Of a DNA stretch of 64,000 nt, positions 47,176 to 56,757 are shown in pieces; the first letter of the stretch is position 1, and each line of letters begins with the position of its first letter. Source of the DNA: Aestuariibius sp. HNIBRBA575 (lineage in GTDB: Bacteria > Pseudomonadota > Alphaproteobacteria > Rhodobacterales > Rhodobacteraceae); the NCBI RefSeq assembly GCF_040932005.1, contig NZ_CP162414.1:709501-773500 (forward strand). Reading direction: 5' to 3'. The position numbers and the translations under genes are program-made. The notes under the pieces are model-generated. The model saw nothing but the letters and a program-made list of their open reading frames with translations. It did no database searches and had not been told where the DNA came from.

Positions 47176-48741
47176 ATGAACCTGCCCGACCCAAATTTTT
47201 CTTCTGACTCCGATTTGCGGCAAAAAATATCTAGGCTGGAACGCAAAGCGACGCGCGAACGCATCGCCCGCAAAGAGGCAGAGCGTTTGCTGGAGGAAAA
47301 AAGTCTGGAATTGTTCAAAGTAAATTCGTCACTGATTGCTCTGAATGATGATTTGGAACAGACAGTTCAAAACCGGACCAAAGCGCTGCAAACCGCGTTG
47401 GATACAGCAGAAAAGGCCAAAAAGGTTTCTGAACATGCATCGATGCATGATGCGTTAACAGGATTGCCAAACCGACGGTTTTTGCGGCTGCATTTTGATA
47501 AAATCATGCCCGAATTGGCCCAAAAAGATATGGGGCTGGCATTGCTGCATATTGATTTAGATCGCTTTAAGCAGATCAATGATACATTGGGCCATGCGGC
47601 AGGGGATTTCCTACTCGTTTACGTGGGGAAAATCCTGACGAAACAAGCGGGTAAAGACGGTTTTGTTGCCCGTATCGGCGGGGATGAATTCGTCATTCTA
47701 TTGCCGATTGACGGCGATTTTGGACCTGCGGTAGAAATTGGCCTGTCGATTGTACGCAAATTGACCAAACCCATTGTGTTTGAGGAAAATGTGATGCGGT
47801 GCGGGGCCAGTATCGGCATCGCGCATCATCAGGGTGCAGATATCGATCCCGGTCAGTTGCTGGTGGACGCGGATATCGCGCTTTACCGTGCGAAAAACGC
47901 TGGCCGAGGTGTGGTAGAGGTATTTTCCCCAGAATTGAAAGCAGAGCTGTCGCATCGCAAACAATTGGCCGATGACATTTTGACCGCGTTGGAACAGAAC
48001 CTGTTTCGCCCTGTTTATCAGCCCCGGATTGATGCCAAAACCGGCCGTTTGATCTGTGTTGAGGCCCTGGCGCGCTGGGATCACCCCGAATTGGGTGTTT
48101 TGCCGCCGGAACATTTCATCAGTGTCGCAGAAGACATTGGTGTCATTGAGGAAATTGACAACGCGATTTTGGATCAATCCCTGTCTGATTTGGCAAAATG
48201 GCAGAAGATTGGCTCCGGAATTTCACGGGTGACCGTCAACGTTTCCTATCGCCGTTTGGTGGAACCGGACCTAATAGCGAGCCTGATCCAAAAAAACATC
48301 ACCCCTGGCTCCATTGGGTTCGAATTGCTGGAATCTACGTTTTTGGATGATGCAAATGACGATATCATGCAGCGGATTGAAGCGATCAAAAACCTCGGCA
48401 TCGGTGTGGAAATTGACGATTTTGGATCGGGGCATGCGTCGATCCTGTCGGTGACGCGGCTGCGTCCCCGGGCGATTAAAATTGATGGGTCATTGGTGAT
48501 GCAAGCGCTGACCGCCACCGGGCATGAGGATTTGATCCGCGCAATCGTTGATATCGGGCGCGCCCTAAATGTCGAAGTGGTCGCCGAAGGGGTCGAAACC
48601 CAGGATCACGTTCGGCTGTGTCGCGATCTGGGATGTGACCAATTGCAGGGATTTGCAATATCACATCCCAAAGACGCTGATCTGATGGCCCATCTGGCAA
48701 AGGGTGGCCAATTTGATCCCGAAGGTGGGAAGTGGGTGTAG
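47176..48741 (+). CDS. GGDEF-EAL cyclic di-GMP enzyme
   Basis: The 521-aa protein has an N-terminal coiled coil (about 15-90), a GGDEF domain (GGDEF at 168-172, intact) and an EAL domain (EAL at 296-298, NVSYRR, FELLEST, DDFGSGHA at 414-421, KIDGSL), with no membrane segment. The RxxD inhibitory site is absent at its usual place. Both synthase and phosphodiesterase motifs look intact, so activity may be switched by the H-NOX partner. It converges on the Kef-type gene with one base between stops. Confidence 0.95.
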   Translation: MNLPDPNFSSDSDLRQKISRLERKATRERIARKEAERLLEEKSLELFKVNSSLIALNDDLEQTVQNRTKALQTALDTAEKAKKVSEHASMHDALTGLPNRRFLRLHFDKIMPELAQKDMGLALLHIDLDRFKQINDTLGHAAGDFLLVYVGKILTKQAGKDGFVARIGGDEFVILLPIDGDFGPAVEIGLSIVRKLTKPIVFEENVMRCGASIGIAHHQGADIDPGQLLVDADIALYRAKNAGRGVVEVFSPELKAELSHRKQLADDILTALEQNLFRPVYQPRIDAKTGRLICVEALARWDHPELGVLPPEHFISVAEDIGVIEEIDNAILDQSLSDLAKWQKIGSGISRVTVNVSYRRLVEPDLIASLIQKNITPGSIGFELLESTFLDDANDDIMQRIEAIKNLGIGVEIDDFGSGHASILSVTRLRPRAIKIDGSLVMQALTATGHEDLIRAIVDIGRALNVEVVAEGVETQDHVRLCRDLGCDQLQGFAISHPKDADLMAHLAKGGQFDPEGGKWV

Positions 48742-48742
48742 C

Positions 48743-50749
48743 TTAGCTGCCTTCTGGAACGGTGTTTTGATCCTTCAACACTTTGGCATCTTTGTCGGTG
48801 GGCGGGTTCCAACCACGATCGGTGTGATTGGTGAAACGCCGTGCATCCCCTCGAATTTCAGCCTCTTGCGCCTGATTCAGCTCTTTGGCGCGGGCCACAT
48901 AAGGTTCGTTTTCATGGGCGGGGATGTCAGGATCGTATAATTGCGCCATCTCAACCAGATTGCTGCGGTCACGTTCGATAAAGTCCTGAATGCGCATTTC
49001 CGCTTCGTGGGGGTGCATTCCCAATGCTTCAAATGCGGTGCGCCCCGCGCGGGTTGAACTGTCAAAGGTATCGCGAATGATATCCCGACAACCCGCCGCA
49101 TAGAGGTGGTAAACGTGATGCCGGTTCACCGCGCGCGCCACAATATGCACATGCGGATGGTTTTGCGTGACATGGCGCGCCATTTCGGTGGCTTGGTGTT
49201 CGTCATCGATTGCGATGATCAGCATCTTGGCATCGTGAATGCCCGCCGCATGCAACATATCAGGACGTGACGCATCGCCGTAGAAAACCTTTACCCCATA
49301 GGCGCGCAGCATATCCAATTGCGCCGATGAATGATCCAGCACGGTTGTTTTATAGCCCGCACCCCGCAAAATCCGGTTGATTGTGCCGCCAAAACGGCCA
49401 TGGCCAGCGATGATGATTTTGCCATCAGGGGCGATCTCATCGGGGTCGCGGGCCTGATCATTGGCAAAGCGCGGCGCGATAATGCGATCATAAAAGATGA
49501 ACAAACCGGGGGTGAGCAACATCGACAATGCCACAACGAGCAACAATTGATCTGCCAAACCTTGGGGCAGCACGTTGTTTGCAACGGTAAAGGACAGCAA
49601 CACAAAGCCAAATTCGCCGGCTTGGGCCAGCCCCAATGACATCAGCCACCGGTCTGATCCGCGCAGTCGGAAAACGATGGCCAGCGCCAGCAAAACCAAG
49701 GATTTAACCGCAATCACGGCCAAGGTCAGCCCAATGATGGTCCCGAATTGGGAAAACAGCAGGTTGAAATCGATCAACGCGCCCACGGTCATAAAAAACA
49801 GGCCCAGCAGCAGGCCTCGGAACGGGTCAATGTCGCTTTCTAGTTCGTGTCGGTATTCGCTGTTGGCCAAAACCACCCCGGCCAAAAACGTGCCAAGCGC
49901 GGGCGACAGGCCCACCAGCGTCATTAGCAACGCGATGCCGATCACCATCATCAGGGCGGTTGCGGTGAACAATTCGCGCAATCCCGCCCGCGCAATGAAC
50001 CCAAATAAGGGCCGCGTTAACACAGAGCCAATTGCGACCACCAATCCGATGGCTGCTAGTGTCACCAAGGCAACGCCCCAACCCGGCAGGTTTTCGGTTA
50101 GGTTCAGGTTCGGTCCATGATCGTTTCCGTGATCATCCGCATGTGGCGCGGCGTGTGGATCCGCATGCGCCACAGCGGTGTGACTTGCCTCAACCGCGTG
50201 GCTGATATCACCCCCATGTGCCAAATCGGCCATGTCCGGGATCGCCAATAGCGGGATCAGCGCCAACATGGGGATGACGGCGATGTCCTGAAACAACAAC
50301 ACAGAGAAGCTCGACTGGCCCCCATCGCTTTGCATCAATCCCTTTTCATTCACGGTTTGCAGCACAATCGCCGTAGAGGACAATGCCAGCACCAACCCGA
50401 TAGCCAGCGCAAAATTCCAAGGTTGCCCTAACAGAATCGCCCCACCCATGATCAATGCGGTGGTGCCGGCCACTTGCAGCCCACCAAGTCCCAGCAATCG
50501 CGATCGCATCGCCCAGAGCATTTTGGGCTCCAGTTCCAATCCCACCAGAAAGAGCATCATCACAACACCAAATTCCGCGAAATGCTGCAGGCCAACCACA
50601 TCGACGCCCAAGCTCAGAAGCACAGGGCCTAATGCGATCCCGGCAATCAAATATCCAAGCACCGAGCCAAGCCCCAATGCAGACGCGATCGGAACGGCCA
50701 GACATCCCGCCGCGAGGAACAAAAAGGCAGTCAGAAGAAAAGAGCCCAT
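48743..50749 (-). CDS. KefB/KefC-type potassium efflux antiporter
   Basis: The 668-aa protein has a CPA2-type membrane domain of about 12-13 helices, a regulatory RCK (TrkA-N) domain with NAD site GHGRFGGTINRIL in the C-terminal half and a C-terminal tail. A histidine-rich loop (eight His in residues 178-211) sits between helices and is unusual. Together with KefF upstream it should be a glutathione-gated K+/H+ efflux system protecting against electrophiles. Its start follows the KefF stop by three bases. Confidence 0.93.
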   Translation of the reverse strand: MGSFLLTAFLFLAAGCLAVPIASALGLGSVLGYLIAGIALGPVLLSLGVDVVGLQHFAEFGVVMMLFLVGLELEPKMLWAMRSRLLGLGGLQVAGTTALIMGGAILLGQPWNFALAIGLVLALSSTAIVLQTVNEKGLMQSDGGQSSFSVLLFQDIAVIPMLALIPLLAIPDMADLAHGGDISHAVEASHTAVAHADPHAAPHADDHGNDHGPNLNLTENLPGWGVALVTLAAIGLVVAIGSVLTRPLFGFIARAGLRELFTATALMMVIGIALLMTLVGLSPALGTFLAGVVLANSEYRHELESDIDPFRGLLLGLFFMTVGALIDFNLLFSQFGTIIGLTLAVIAVKSLVLLALAIVFRLRGSDRWLMSLGLAQAGEFGFVLLSFTVANNVLPQGLADQLLLVVALSMLLTPGLFIFYDRIIAPRFANDQARDPDEIAPDGKIIIAGHGRFGGTINRILRGAGYKTTVLDHSSAQLDMLRAYGVKVFYGDASRPDMLHAAGIHDAKMLIIAIDDEHQATEMARHVTQNHPHVHIVARAVNRHHVYHLYAAGCRDIIRDTFDSSTRAGRTAFEALGMHPHEAEMRIQDFIERDRSNLVEMAQLYDPDIPAHENEPYVARAKELNQAQEAEIRGDARRFTNHTDRGWNPPTDKDAKVLKDQNTVPEGS

Positions 50750-50752
50750 GGA

Positions 50753-51358
50753 TCAAGCCTCGCTTAGCAAAGGAAGTGTGTCGGCGGTTATGATGTCGGT
50801 TTGTGCGGCGCGGGTCAGGTCAAATTGATCGTCGCGCAATGCACCCAGCAATTGGCAAAACCCGTCTATATGGGCCTCGATCTGGGGTGCATCCGCATTT
50901 ATGGCCCCGAAAAATGTATAGGGCGCGCAGAACTGCATTTGCGACAAACCGGCCGTGCGTTCAAAAGGCGTGAGGAACGTTCTAAGGTCATAATGCTGAT
51001 AGCCCTGCGGTGAATAGGCATCCTGACCACCGCCCGTGGTCAATGCCAGCATTAGGGTTTTGCCCTTTAGGGCATCCCCACCCGCGCCGTATGCAAAACC
51101 ATGTTCAAACACCAGATCGATCCATTCCTTGACCAAAGCGGGGCAGGAATACCAAAAAACCGGGAATTGCAGCACAATCACATCGTGATCCCGCAGCCGA
51201 TCCTGTTCTGTGTCGATGGCGATGTTGAACCGTGGATATTGCGCATAAAGATCCACATGCGTGACGCCGGTGACCTGATTGGCCGCCCGATCTATCAAAG
51301 CGTTGACCTTGGAATGTCGATGACCCGGATGGGCATAATATCGAATAACACGCGCCAT
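50753..51358 (-). CDS. kefF: KefF-type NAD(P)H oxidoreductase
   Basis: The 201-aa flavodoxin-like protein has YYAHPGHRHSKVN at the N-terminus and the conserved FPVFWYSCPALVKEWID segment of the KefF/MdaB family, with FMN-binding TTGGGQDAY. In Escherichia coli KefF is the ancillary subunit that activates KefC and has quinone reductase activity. It lies three bases upstream of the Kef antiporter gene. AGGAG lies 6 bases before the ATG. Confidence 0.9.
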   Translation of the reverse strand: MARVIRYYAHPGHRHSKVNALIDRAANQVTGVTHVDLYAQYPRFNIAIDTEQDRLRDHDVIVLQFPVFWYSCPALVKEWIDLVFEHGFAYGAGGDALKGKTLMLALTTGGGQDAYSPQGYQHYDLRTFLTPFERTAGLSQMQFCAPYTFFGAINADAPQIEAHIDGFCQLLGALRDDQFDLTRAAQTDIITADTLPLLSEA

Positions 51359-51669
51359 CGATCTCTCCTGATTGGTTTTGGGGATCGTATGTCACGTTGC
51401 GACAAATTGTCGACCCATCAGGTCGGAAATTGACACCGCCATCGCCCGGCCACGATGAGGGGTGTTTTTGCGGGCGGCAAAATCGGTGTTTAGCGACGTT
51501 TACCACAATCCCAAATTGGATGCACAGTTGATCAGGACGTGAATGCGGACCCAAACAATAAATTGAAATCACTGTGTTAGTTGCAAAATTTTCTCTGATA
51601 TTTGGCGGCTTATCGGTGTTGGCTGTCTTGACGCCAGAAATCCGATGAAATAGTAGAAGACTCTCTTGA
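51359..51669. other. Intergenic region between kefF and tRNA-Gly
   Basis: These 311 bases hold no convincing gene. It contains the kefF promoter on one side and the tRNA promoter on the other, with AT-rich patches around 51560-51600. I see no repeat or RNA structure that stands out. Confidence 0.5.
51628..51656 (+). promoter_or_regulatory. Candidate promoter of tRNA-Gly
   Basis: TTGACG at 51628-51633 and TAGTAG at 51651-51656 are 17 bases apart and lie 13 bases before the mature tRNA start. The -35 matches well and the -10 only partly, so it is a tentative housekeeping promoter. Confidence 0.45.
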
Positions 51670-51743
51670 GCGGGCGTTGTGTAGTGGTAAGACCTTAGCC
51701 TTCCAAGCTAATGACGCGGGTTCGATTCCCGCCGCCCGCTCCA
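51670..51743 (+). tRNA. tRNA-Gly (anticodon TCC)
   Basis: The 74-base gene folds into a full cloverleaf: acceptor arms GCGGGCG and CGCCCGC, an anticodon stem TTAGC/GCTAA with loop CTTCCAA (anticodon TCC), and the T loop GGGTTCGATTCCC. The CCA end is encoded. There is no integrase or repeat next to it, so it does not look like an insertion site. Confidence 0.97.
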
Positions 51744-51920
51744 AGATTTCCCAGACAGACCAAACCGTCATTCCCGCAGGGGCGATCGCCACATTTGTGC
51801 GCCACATTTGTGCCGTAATTTGCCATGAAATGGGCCAATCCGTTTCCAATTCCTTTCATTCTTAGCTGTCAGTTTCTAAATCAGCGACAATCACGTTGGG
51901 AAATGGACAAGGTGGGCAAA

Positions 51921-52772
51921 ATGGAAAACGCAGTTTTATTCGACAATAATGGCTATTCTCTGCATGCAGAGCTACGCCGGAATGCGCGTCAGGTTGTTGT
52001 CTTCTTTCCCAACAAATCAGAAACGGGTGCGGCGACCGAACGGGCCGCTGAAACGGCCTTTGGTGCGAGATTTGGGTTGAACATCGTCACAGTGCGATCG
52101 GACAATGCCGATTGGTTCCTGGGGGCGGCGTTTGACGAATGCCTAGAAGCGTTGGAACATATGTGCGGCTGGTTCACACATGTGACGTTTGTGGGCACAG
52201 GCATGGGGGCCTATGGCGCGATAAAGGCCGCAACACGGATTGCCGCGGATCACGTGATCGCCATGTCCCCTGTGGCCGCATTGGACCCCGATGCCCTGCC
52301 TGCGGACAATCGTTTCGCAAAAGATTTCAAACAATTGGGTGAATTAGACGCCGTGACAGATCACAAGGCACAGGCCTATTCTGTGCTGTATGATTCAGCC
52401 GATTGCGAACATCGCCATGTCCAGATCCTGAACCTGCCTGACGCGCGCACGGCCTATTACAAAGCCTCCGGAACCGCGCAACGAATTCAGCGCTGCCTGC
52501 TGGAAACCGGGTTGTTGGATCGGGTGTTGTTGCGGTTGATTGCCCGGCGACGGGTTGCGGATCTGATGGGGCAGTTTCGCCGCGCAAAACGCGACACGCC
52601 CGGCTATTTGCTGACCATGTTTTCTGCCAATCTATGGCGCCGTCCGGATGTGTCGTCGCATATGCTGGATGAAATGCGTCGCCTGCAAATTCTGCCCAAT
52701 CGCCATCAACGGATGCAGACCCGGCTGAACCGGGTTCTGGAACGTCGGGCGGGGCAAAAACAAGCGGCATAA
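51921..52772 (+). CDS. Hypothetical protein, alpha/beta-hydrolase-like without nucleophile
   Basis: The 283-aa protein has a hydrolase-like N-terminal half: a segment VVVFFPNKSE, then TFVGTGMGAYGA where a serine hydrolase would have GxSxG, but the middle residue is glycine. The C-terminal half is basic and helical. It is probably a non-catalytic or diverged relative; no function is recognised. The ATG at 51921 has AAGGTGGG upstream and is preferred to ones at 51903 and 51825. Confidence 0.62.
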   Translation: MENAVLFDNNGYSLHAELRRNARQVVVFFPNKSETGAATERAAETAFGARFGLNIVTVRSDNADWFLGAAFDECLEALEHMCGWFTHVTFVGTGMGAYGAIKAATRIAADHVIAMSPVAALDPDALPADNRFAKDFKQLGELDAVTDHKAQAYSVLYDSADCEHRHVQILNLPDARTAYYKASGTAQRIQRCLLETGLLDRVLLRLIARRRVADLMGQFRRAKRDTPGYLLTMFSANLWRRPDVSSHMLDEMRRLQILPNRHQRMQTRLNRVLERRAGQKQAA

Positions 52773-52850
52773 ACCGCATCTGCGACGGCCCGACGCTTGT
52801 TTGCGGGGCCGCGCGCCTATATGTGCCTTTCTGACTTGAAAGGACGCTCT

Positions 52851-54644
52851 ATGACCGACACCCCGCGCCAATCAACCGAAGACCGAGCGTCGTCAAAACG
52901 CATTGGTGCCTTGCGGGGCTTGTGGCCATTTATGAAACCCTACAAAGGCTTGATGGGCGGCGCATTAATCGCGTTGATCGTCACGGCCTTTATTTCGCTG
53001 ATCCTGCCATTGGCCGTGCGCCGGGTTGTCGACAATTTCGAAGGCGCAGCATCGGGGCTGTTGAACCAATATTTTGTCGCCGCCTTGCTGATTGCCGCGG
53101 CTTTGGCTGTGGGCACGGCGATCCGGTATTATCTGGTCACACGATTGGGCGAACGGGTTGTCGCGGATATCCGCAAATCCGTATTCACCCGCATGATCGG
53201 CATGAGCCCCAGTTTCTATGAAAACATCATGACCGGAGAAGTGCTGAGCCGGATCACAACGGATACCACATTGATCCTGTCTGTCATCGGGTCATCCGTG
53301 TCGGTTGCGCTGCGCAACGTGTTGATTTTCTTGGGTGGTTTGGTGCTGATGTTGTTTACATCGGCCAAATTGACCGGGTTGGTTTTGCTGATTGTTCCCG
53401 CCGTTATCGTGCCGATTGTGGTTTTGGGGCGCAAATTGCGCAAACTGAGCCGCGAAAATCAGGATTGGATCGCCACCTCATCTGGTGATGCCTCCGAACA
53501 ATTGTTGTCTGCGCAAACCGTTCAGGCCTTTACCCACGAAGCCCGCAGCCGTGATAAATTCGCGGATCTGACCGAGAAAAGCTTTGATGCGGCGCGGCGG
53601 CGCATTTCGACCCGTGCGGTGATGACAGCCATCGTTATTTTCCTGATTTTTTCAGGGGTTGTCGGGGTTTTGTGGATCGGCGCGCGGGATGTTCAGGCCG
53701 GGTTGATGTCGATCGGGGCCTTGGTTCAGTTTGTGATCTATTCGGTGATGGTCGCGGGCGCAGTTGGGGCGTTGACGGAAATCTGGGGGGAATTGCAGCG
53801 GGCCTCTGGGGCCACGGAACGGCTGGTTGAGTTGCTCCATGCCCAAGACGCGGTTAACGATCCGGAAAACCCGCAGGCCTCGGCTGATACCCGACATGGG
53901 GAAATCCGTTTTGACAACGTGTCGTTTCGCTATCCGGCGCGCCCGGACACGCAGGCATTGCAGGATGTCAATCTGCACGTAAAACCCGGCGAAACCATCG
54001 CCTTGGTTGGTCCGTCGGGGGCTGGGAAAACCACGATTATTCAACTGATGCAACGGTTCTATGACCCGTCAGAGGGGGCGGTTTTGTTGGATGGTATTGA
54101 CCTGCGGCACATGGAACGGGCCGATTTTAGGCGCCATCTGGCCATGGTGCCCCAAGACCCGGTGATCTTTGCCGATACAGCCCGTGAAAACATCCGTTTT
54201 GGACGCCCCGATGCCAGCGATGCTGAGGTTGAACAGGCCGCCAAAGCCGCAGCTGCGCATGATTTCCTGATGGCGCTGCCCGACGGATATGACGCCTATG
54301 TGGGCGAACGTGGGGTGATGTTATCAGGCGGTCAGAAACAACGGATCGCCATTGCCCGTGCGATCCTGCGCGATGCGCCGGTCTTGTTGCTGGACGAAGC
54401 CACATCTGCGCTGGACGCAGAAAGCGAACTGGCCGTGCAGCAGGCCGTTGATGAAATGTCCAAAGATCGCACCACCATTATCGTGGCGCACCGATTGGCA
54501 ACCGTCAAAAAGGCCGACCGGATCGTGGTTTTTGAAGACGGTAAAATCGTCGCTCAGGGCACACATGACGCGCTGGTTGCCGAGGGCGGGTTATATGCCC
54601 GTTTGGCGCGGCTGCAATTTACCTCTGGTTTGGCGGCAGAATAA
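52851..54644 (+). CDS. ABC exporter (fused permease and ATPase)
   Basis: The 597-aa protein has six membrane helices (about 35-310) and a C-terminal ATPase with Walker A GPSGAGKTT, signature LSGGQKQRIAIARAI and Walker B VLLLDEATSALD. It is a type IV half-transporter that works as a dimer, in the lipid/multidrug MsbA-LmrA group. AAAGGAC lies about 7 bases before the ATG at 52851. Substrate is unknown. Confidence 0.93.
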   Translation: MTDTPRQSTEDRASSKRIGALRGLWPFMKPYKGLMGGALIALIVTAFISLILPLAVRRVVDNFEGAASGLLNQYFVAALLIAAALAVGTAIRYYLVTRLGERVVADIRKSVFTRMIGMSPSFYENIMTGEVLSRITTDTTLILSVIGSSVSVALRNVLIFLGGLVLMLFTSAKLTGLVLLIVPAVIVPIVVLGRKLRKLSRENQDWIATSSGDASEQLLSAQTVQAFTHEARSRDKFADLTEKSFDAARRRISTRAVMTAIVIFLIFSGVVGVLWIGARDVQAGLMSIGALVQFVIYSVMVAGAVGALTEIWGELQRASGATERLVELLHAQDAVNDPENPQASADTRHGEIRFDNVSFRYPARPDTQALQDVNLHVKPGETIALVGPSGAGKTTIIQLMQRFYDPSEGAVLLDGIDLRHMERADFRRHLAMVPQDPVIFADTARENIRFGRPDASDAEVEQAAKAAAAHDFLMALPDGYDAYVGERGVMLSGGQKQRIAIARAILRDAPVLLLDEATSALDAESELAVQQAVDEMSKDRTTIIVAHRLATVKKADRIVVFEDGKIVAQGTHDALVAEGGLYARLARLQFTSGLAAE

Positions 54645-54798
54645 CCCCACATCTTTAAATTGAGTGACCCAGCGTAATTCACCCTTGGCGAATGATGTAT
54701 CGCTGCGTCATACTTGTCAGAATTCGCTCGATCTTTAGGTCTATGGCAGGAATTGCCGTGGCATCTTTGGGTGCTGCGACTTTAGGGAGGACATCTTA

Positions 54799-56682
54799 GT
54801 GACATACGCAACACTCGCGGACCGCAATGCCTTTGAGCAGGAAATGAGCTGGGAGGAACGGGATGTTCCATCCACAATGTATGAACTGTTGTCCGGCACG
54901 GCCCATAAATTTGGCGGCCGAAAAGCAGTCACCTTTCAGATGTTTTCCGGTCCAAAGGACAAAGACGAAACCCTGACCTGGTCTGAATTGCTTCGCAAAT
55001 CCACGCAGACCGCAAACTTGTTCCGCTCATTGGGCATTGGCGAAACGGACGTTGTGGCGTTCCTGTTGCCCAATTCCACAGAAACGATCCTGACCTATTT
55101 GGGCGGCACAATCGCCGGCATCGTGAACCCGATCAATCCCTTGCTGGATGCAGAACAAATTGGCGCGATCCTGCGGGAAACCAACGCCAAGGTTCTAGTC
55201 ACGCTAAAGGCATTTCCAAAAACCGACGTGCCCCAAAAAGCCGCCGAAGCGGTTGCGCTGGCCCCCAATGTGGAAACCGTGATCGAGGTTGACCTGTTGC
55301 GGTATTTGACCGGGGTGAAGAAACTGATCGTTCCAATGATCCGCCCCAAAAACCCGCATACGCACAATGCCAAAGTGTTGGATTTCAACAAAGAAATGGT
55401 CAAACAGCCATCAGAGCTGGCGTTCAAAGACAGTGACGGCGACCGGGTTGCGGCCTATTTCCACACCGGCGGCACCACCGGCATGCCCAAGGTAGCACAG
55501 CACCGCTATAGCGGCATCGTGTACAATGCTTGGCTGGGTGCGACGCTGTTATTTGACGAAAAAGACGTGCAAATGTGCCCTTTGCCGATCTTCCACGTCT
55601 TTGCGACGATTGTGTCGCTGGGTGCATCGCTGGGATCGGGCGCGCAGGTCGTGTTTCCAACTCCGCAGGGCTATCGCGGCGATGGGGTTTTTGACAATTT
55701 CTGGAAACTGATCGAACGCTACAAAGCGACGTTTATGATCACAGTGCCCACCGCGATTTCGGCCCTGATGCAACGCCCGGTGGATGCTGATATTTCGTCT
55801 CTGCGACTGGCCTTTTCCGGGTCAGCGCCACTGCCAATTGAACTATATCGTCGGTTCGAAGAAAGCGCAGGCGTCACAATCTGCGAAGGGTACGGCCTGA
55901 CAGAAGCAACCTGTCTGGTGGCGATCAACCCACCCGATGGCGAAAAGAAAATCGGCTCTATTGGGCTTCCGTTTCCGTATTGCGACGTCAAAATTCTGCG
56001 GCACACTGCGGATGGTCCCGTAGAATGCCCAACTGATGAAATCGGCGAAATTTGTATCGACAATCCGGGGGTTTACGCCGGTTCCACCTATACCGAAGTC
56101 GATAAAAACCACGATCTGTTCCATCACGATATCTATCTGCGCACCGGCGATTTGGGCCGGATTGATGCGGATGGCTATTTGTGGATCACGGGGCGGGCCA
56201 AGGATTTGATTATCCGGGGGGGGCACAATATCGACCCCGCCGAAATAGAAGAGGCTCTGGCCGGTCATCCGATGGTCGCCTTTGCCGGCGCGATTGGTCA
56301 GCCGGATGCCCATTCGGGCGAAATTCCATGTGCCTATGTTGAGCTGGTCGAGGGGGGCAATGTCAGTTCTGAGGATCTGATCACCTTTGCCAAGGATCGC
56401 ATCCATGAACGTGCCGCACATCCTAAGTATCTGGAAATTCTACCAGAACTTCCCAAGACCGCTGTGGGTAAAATCTTTAAACCTGATCTGCGCAAACTGG
56501 CGATCGCGCGGATTTATGGTCAGGCCTTGGCCAATGCGGATGTCGCCGCCGAAGTCAGCGGCGTCATCGATGATAAAAAGCGCGGATTGGTCGCGCAATT
56601 GGTGAAATCCGGCACGGTCAACGACGAAGATGTGATCAAAGCGCTGGGCACCTATACCCGGCCATGGGAATGGGTCGAATAG
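54799..56682 (+). CDS. Acyl-CoA synthetase
   Basis: The 627-aa AMP-forming ligase has the P-loop HTGGTTGMPKVA, the adenylate motif GYGLTEATC, the hinge region RGGHNIDPAEIEE and the C-terminal PKTAVGKIFKPDLR with the catalytic lysine. It makes an acyl-CoA from a free acid, probably a fatty acid. It is longer than usual, with a C-terminal extension of about 60 residues. The GTG at 54799 has GGAGG 8 bases upstream. It is a second synthetase in the window and distinct from the one at 19374. Confidence 0.92.
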   Translation: MTYATLADRNAFEQEMSWEERDVPSTMYELLSGTAHKFGGRKAVTFQMFSGPKDKDETLTWSELLRKSTQTANLFRSLGIGETDVVAFLLPNSTETILTYLGGTIAGIVNPINPLLDAEQIGAILRETNAKVLVTLKAFPKTDVPQKAAEAVALAPNVETVIEVDLLRYLTGVKKLIVPMIRPKNPHTHNAKVLDFNKEMVKQPSELAFKDSDGDRVAAYFHTGGTTGMPKVAQHRYSGIVYNAWLGATLLFDEKDVQMCPLPIFHVFATIVSLGASLGSGAQVVFPTPQGYRGDGVFDNFWKLIERYKATFMITVPTAISALMQRPVDADISSLRLAFSGSAPLPIELYRRFEESAGVTICEGYGLTEATCLVAINPPDGEKKIGSIGLPFPYCDVKILRHTADGPVECPTDEIGEICIDNPGVYAGSTYTEVDKNHDLFHHDIYLRTGDLGRIDADGYLWITGRAKDLIIRGGHNIDPAEIEEALAGHPMVAFAGAIGQPDAHSGEIPCAYVELVEGGNVSSEDLITFAKDRIHERAAHPKYLEILPELPKTAVGKIFKPDLRKLAIARIYGQALANADVAAEVSGVIDDKKRGLVAQLVKSGTVNDEDVIKALGTYTRPWEWVE

Positions 56683-56721
56683 GCGGTTACAGCCGCTAAC
56701 GAAATCTTTGCCAAGATGCGA

Positions 56722-56753
56722 CATCCTGCGATTGCCCCGATTTTCGCAGGATG
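56722..56753 (+). promoter_or_regulatory. Hairpin enclosing the ribosome binding site of the TPR-sulfotransferase gene
   Basis: A perfect 10-bp stem (CATCCTGCGA with TCGCAGGATG) and a 12-base loop end four bases before the ATG at 56758; the AGGA ribosome site lies in the 3' arm. In RNA this would hide it. There is no T-run, so it is not a clear terminator of the gene before it. Confidence 0.55.
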
Positions 56754-56757
56754 AACT

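Noticed and set aside
51670..51743. tRNA-Gly as an insertion site for a mobile element
   Set aside because: No integrase, no repeat of the tRNA 3' end nearby and no change in gene character downstream were seen.
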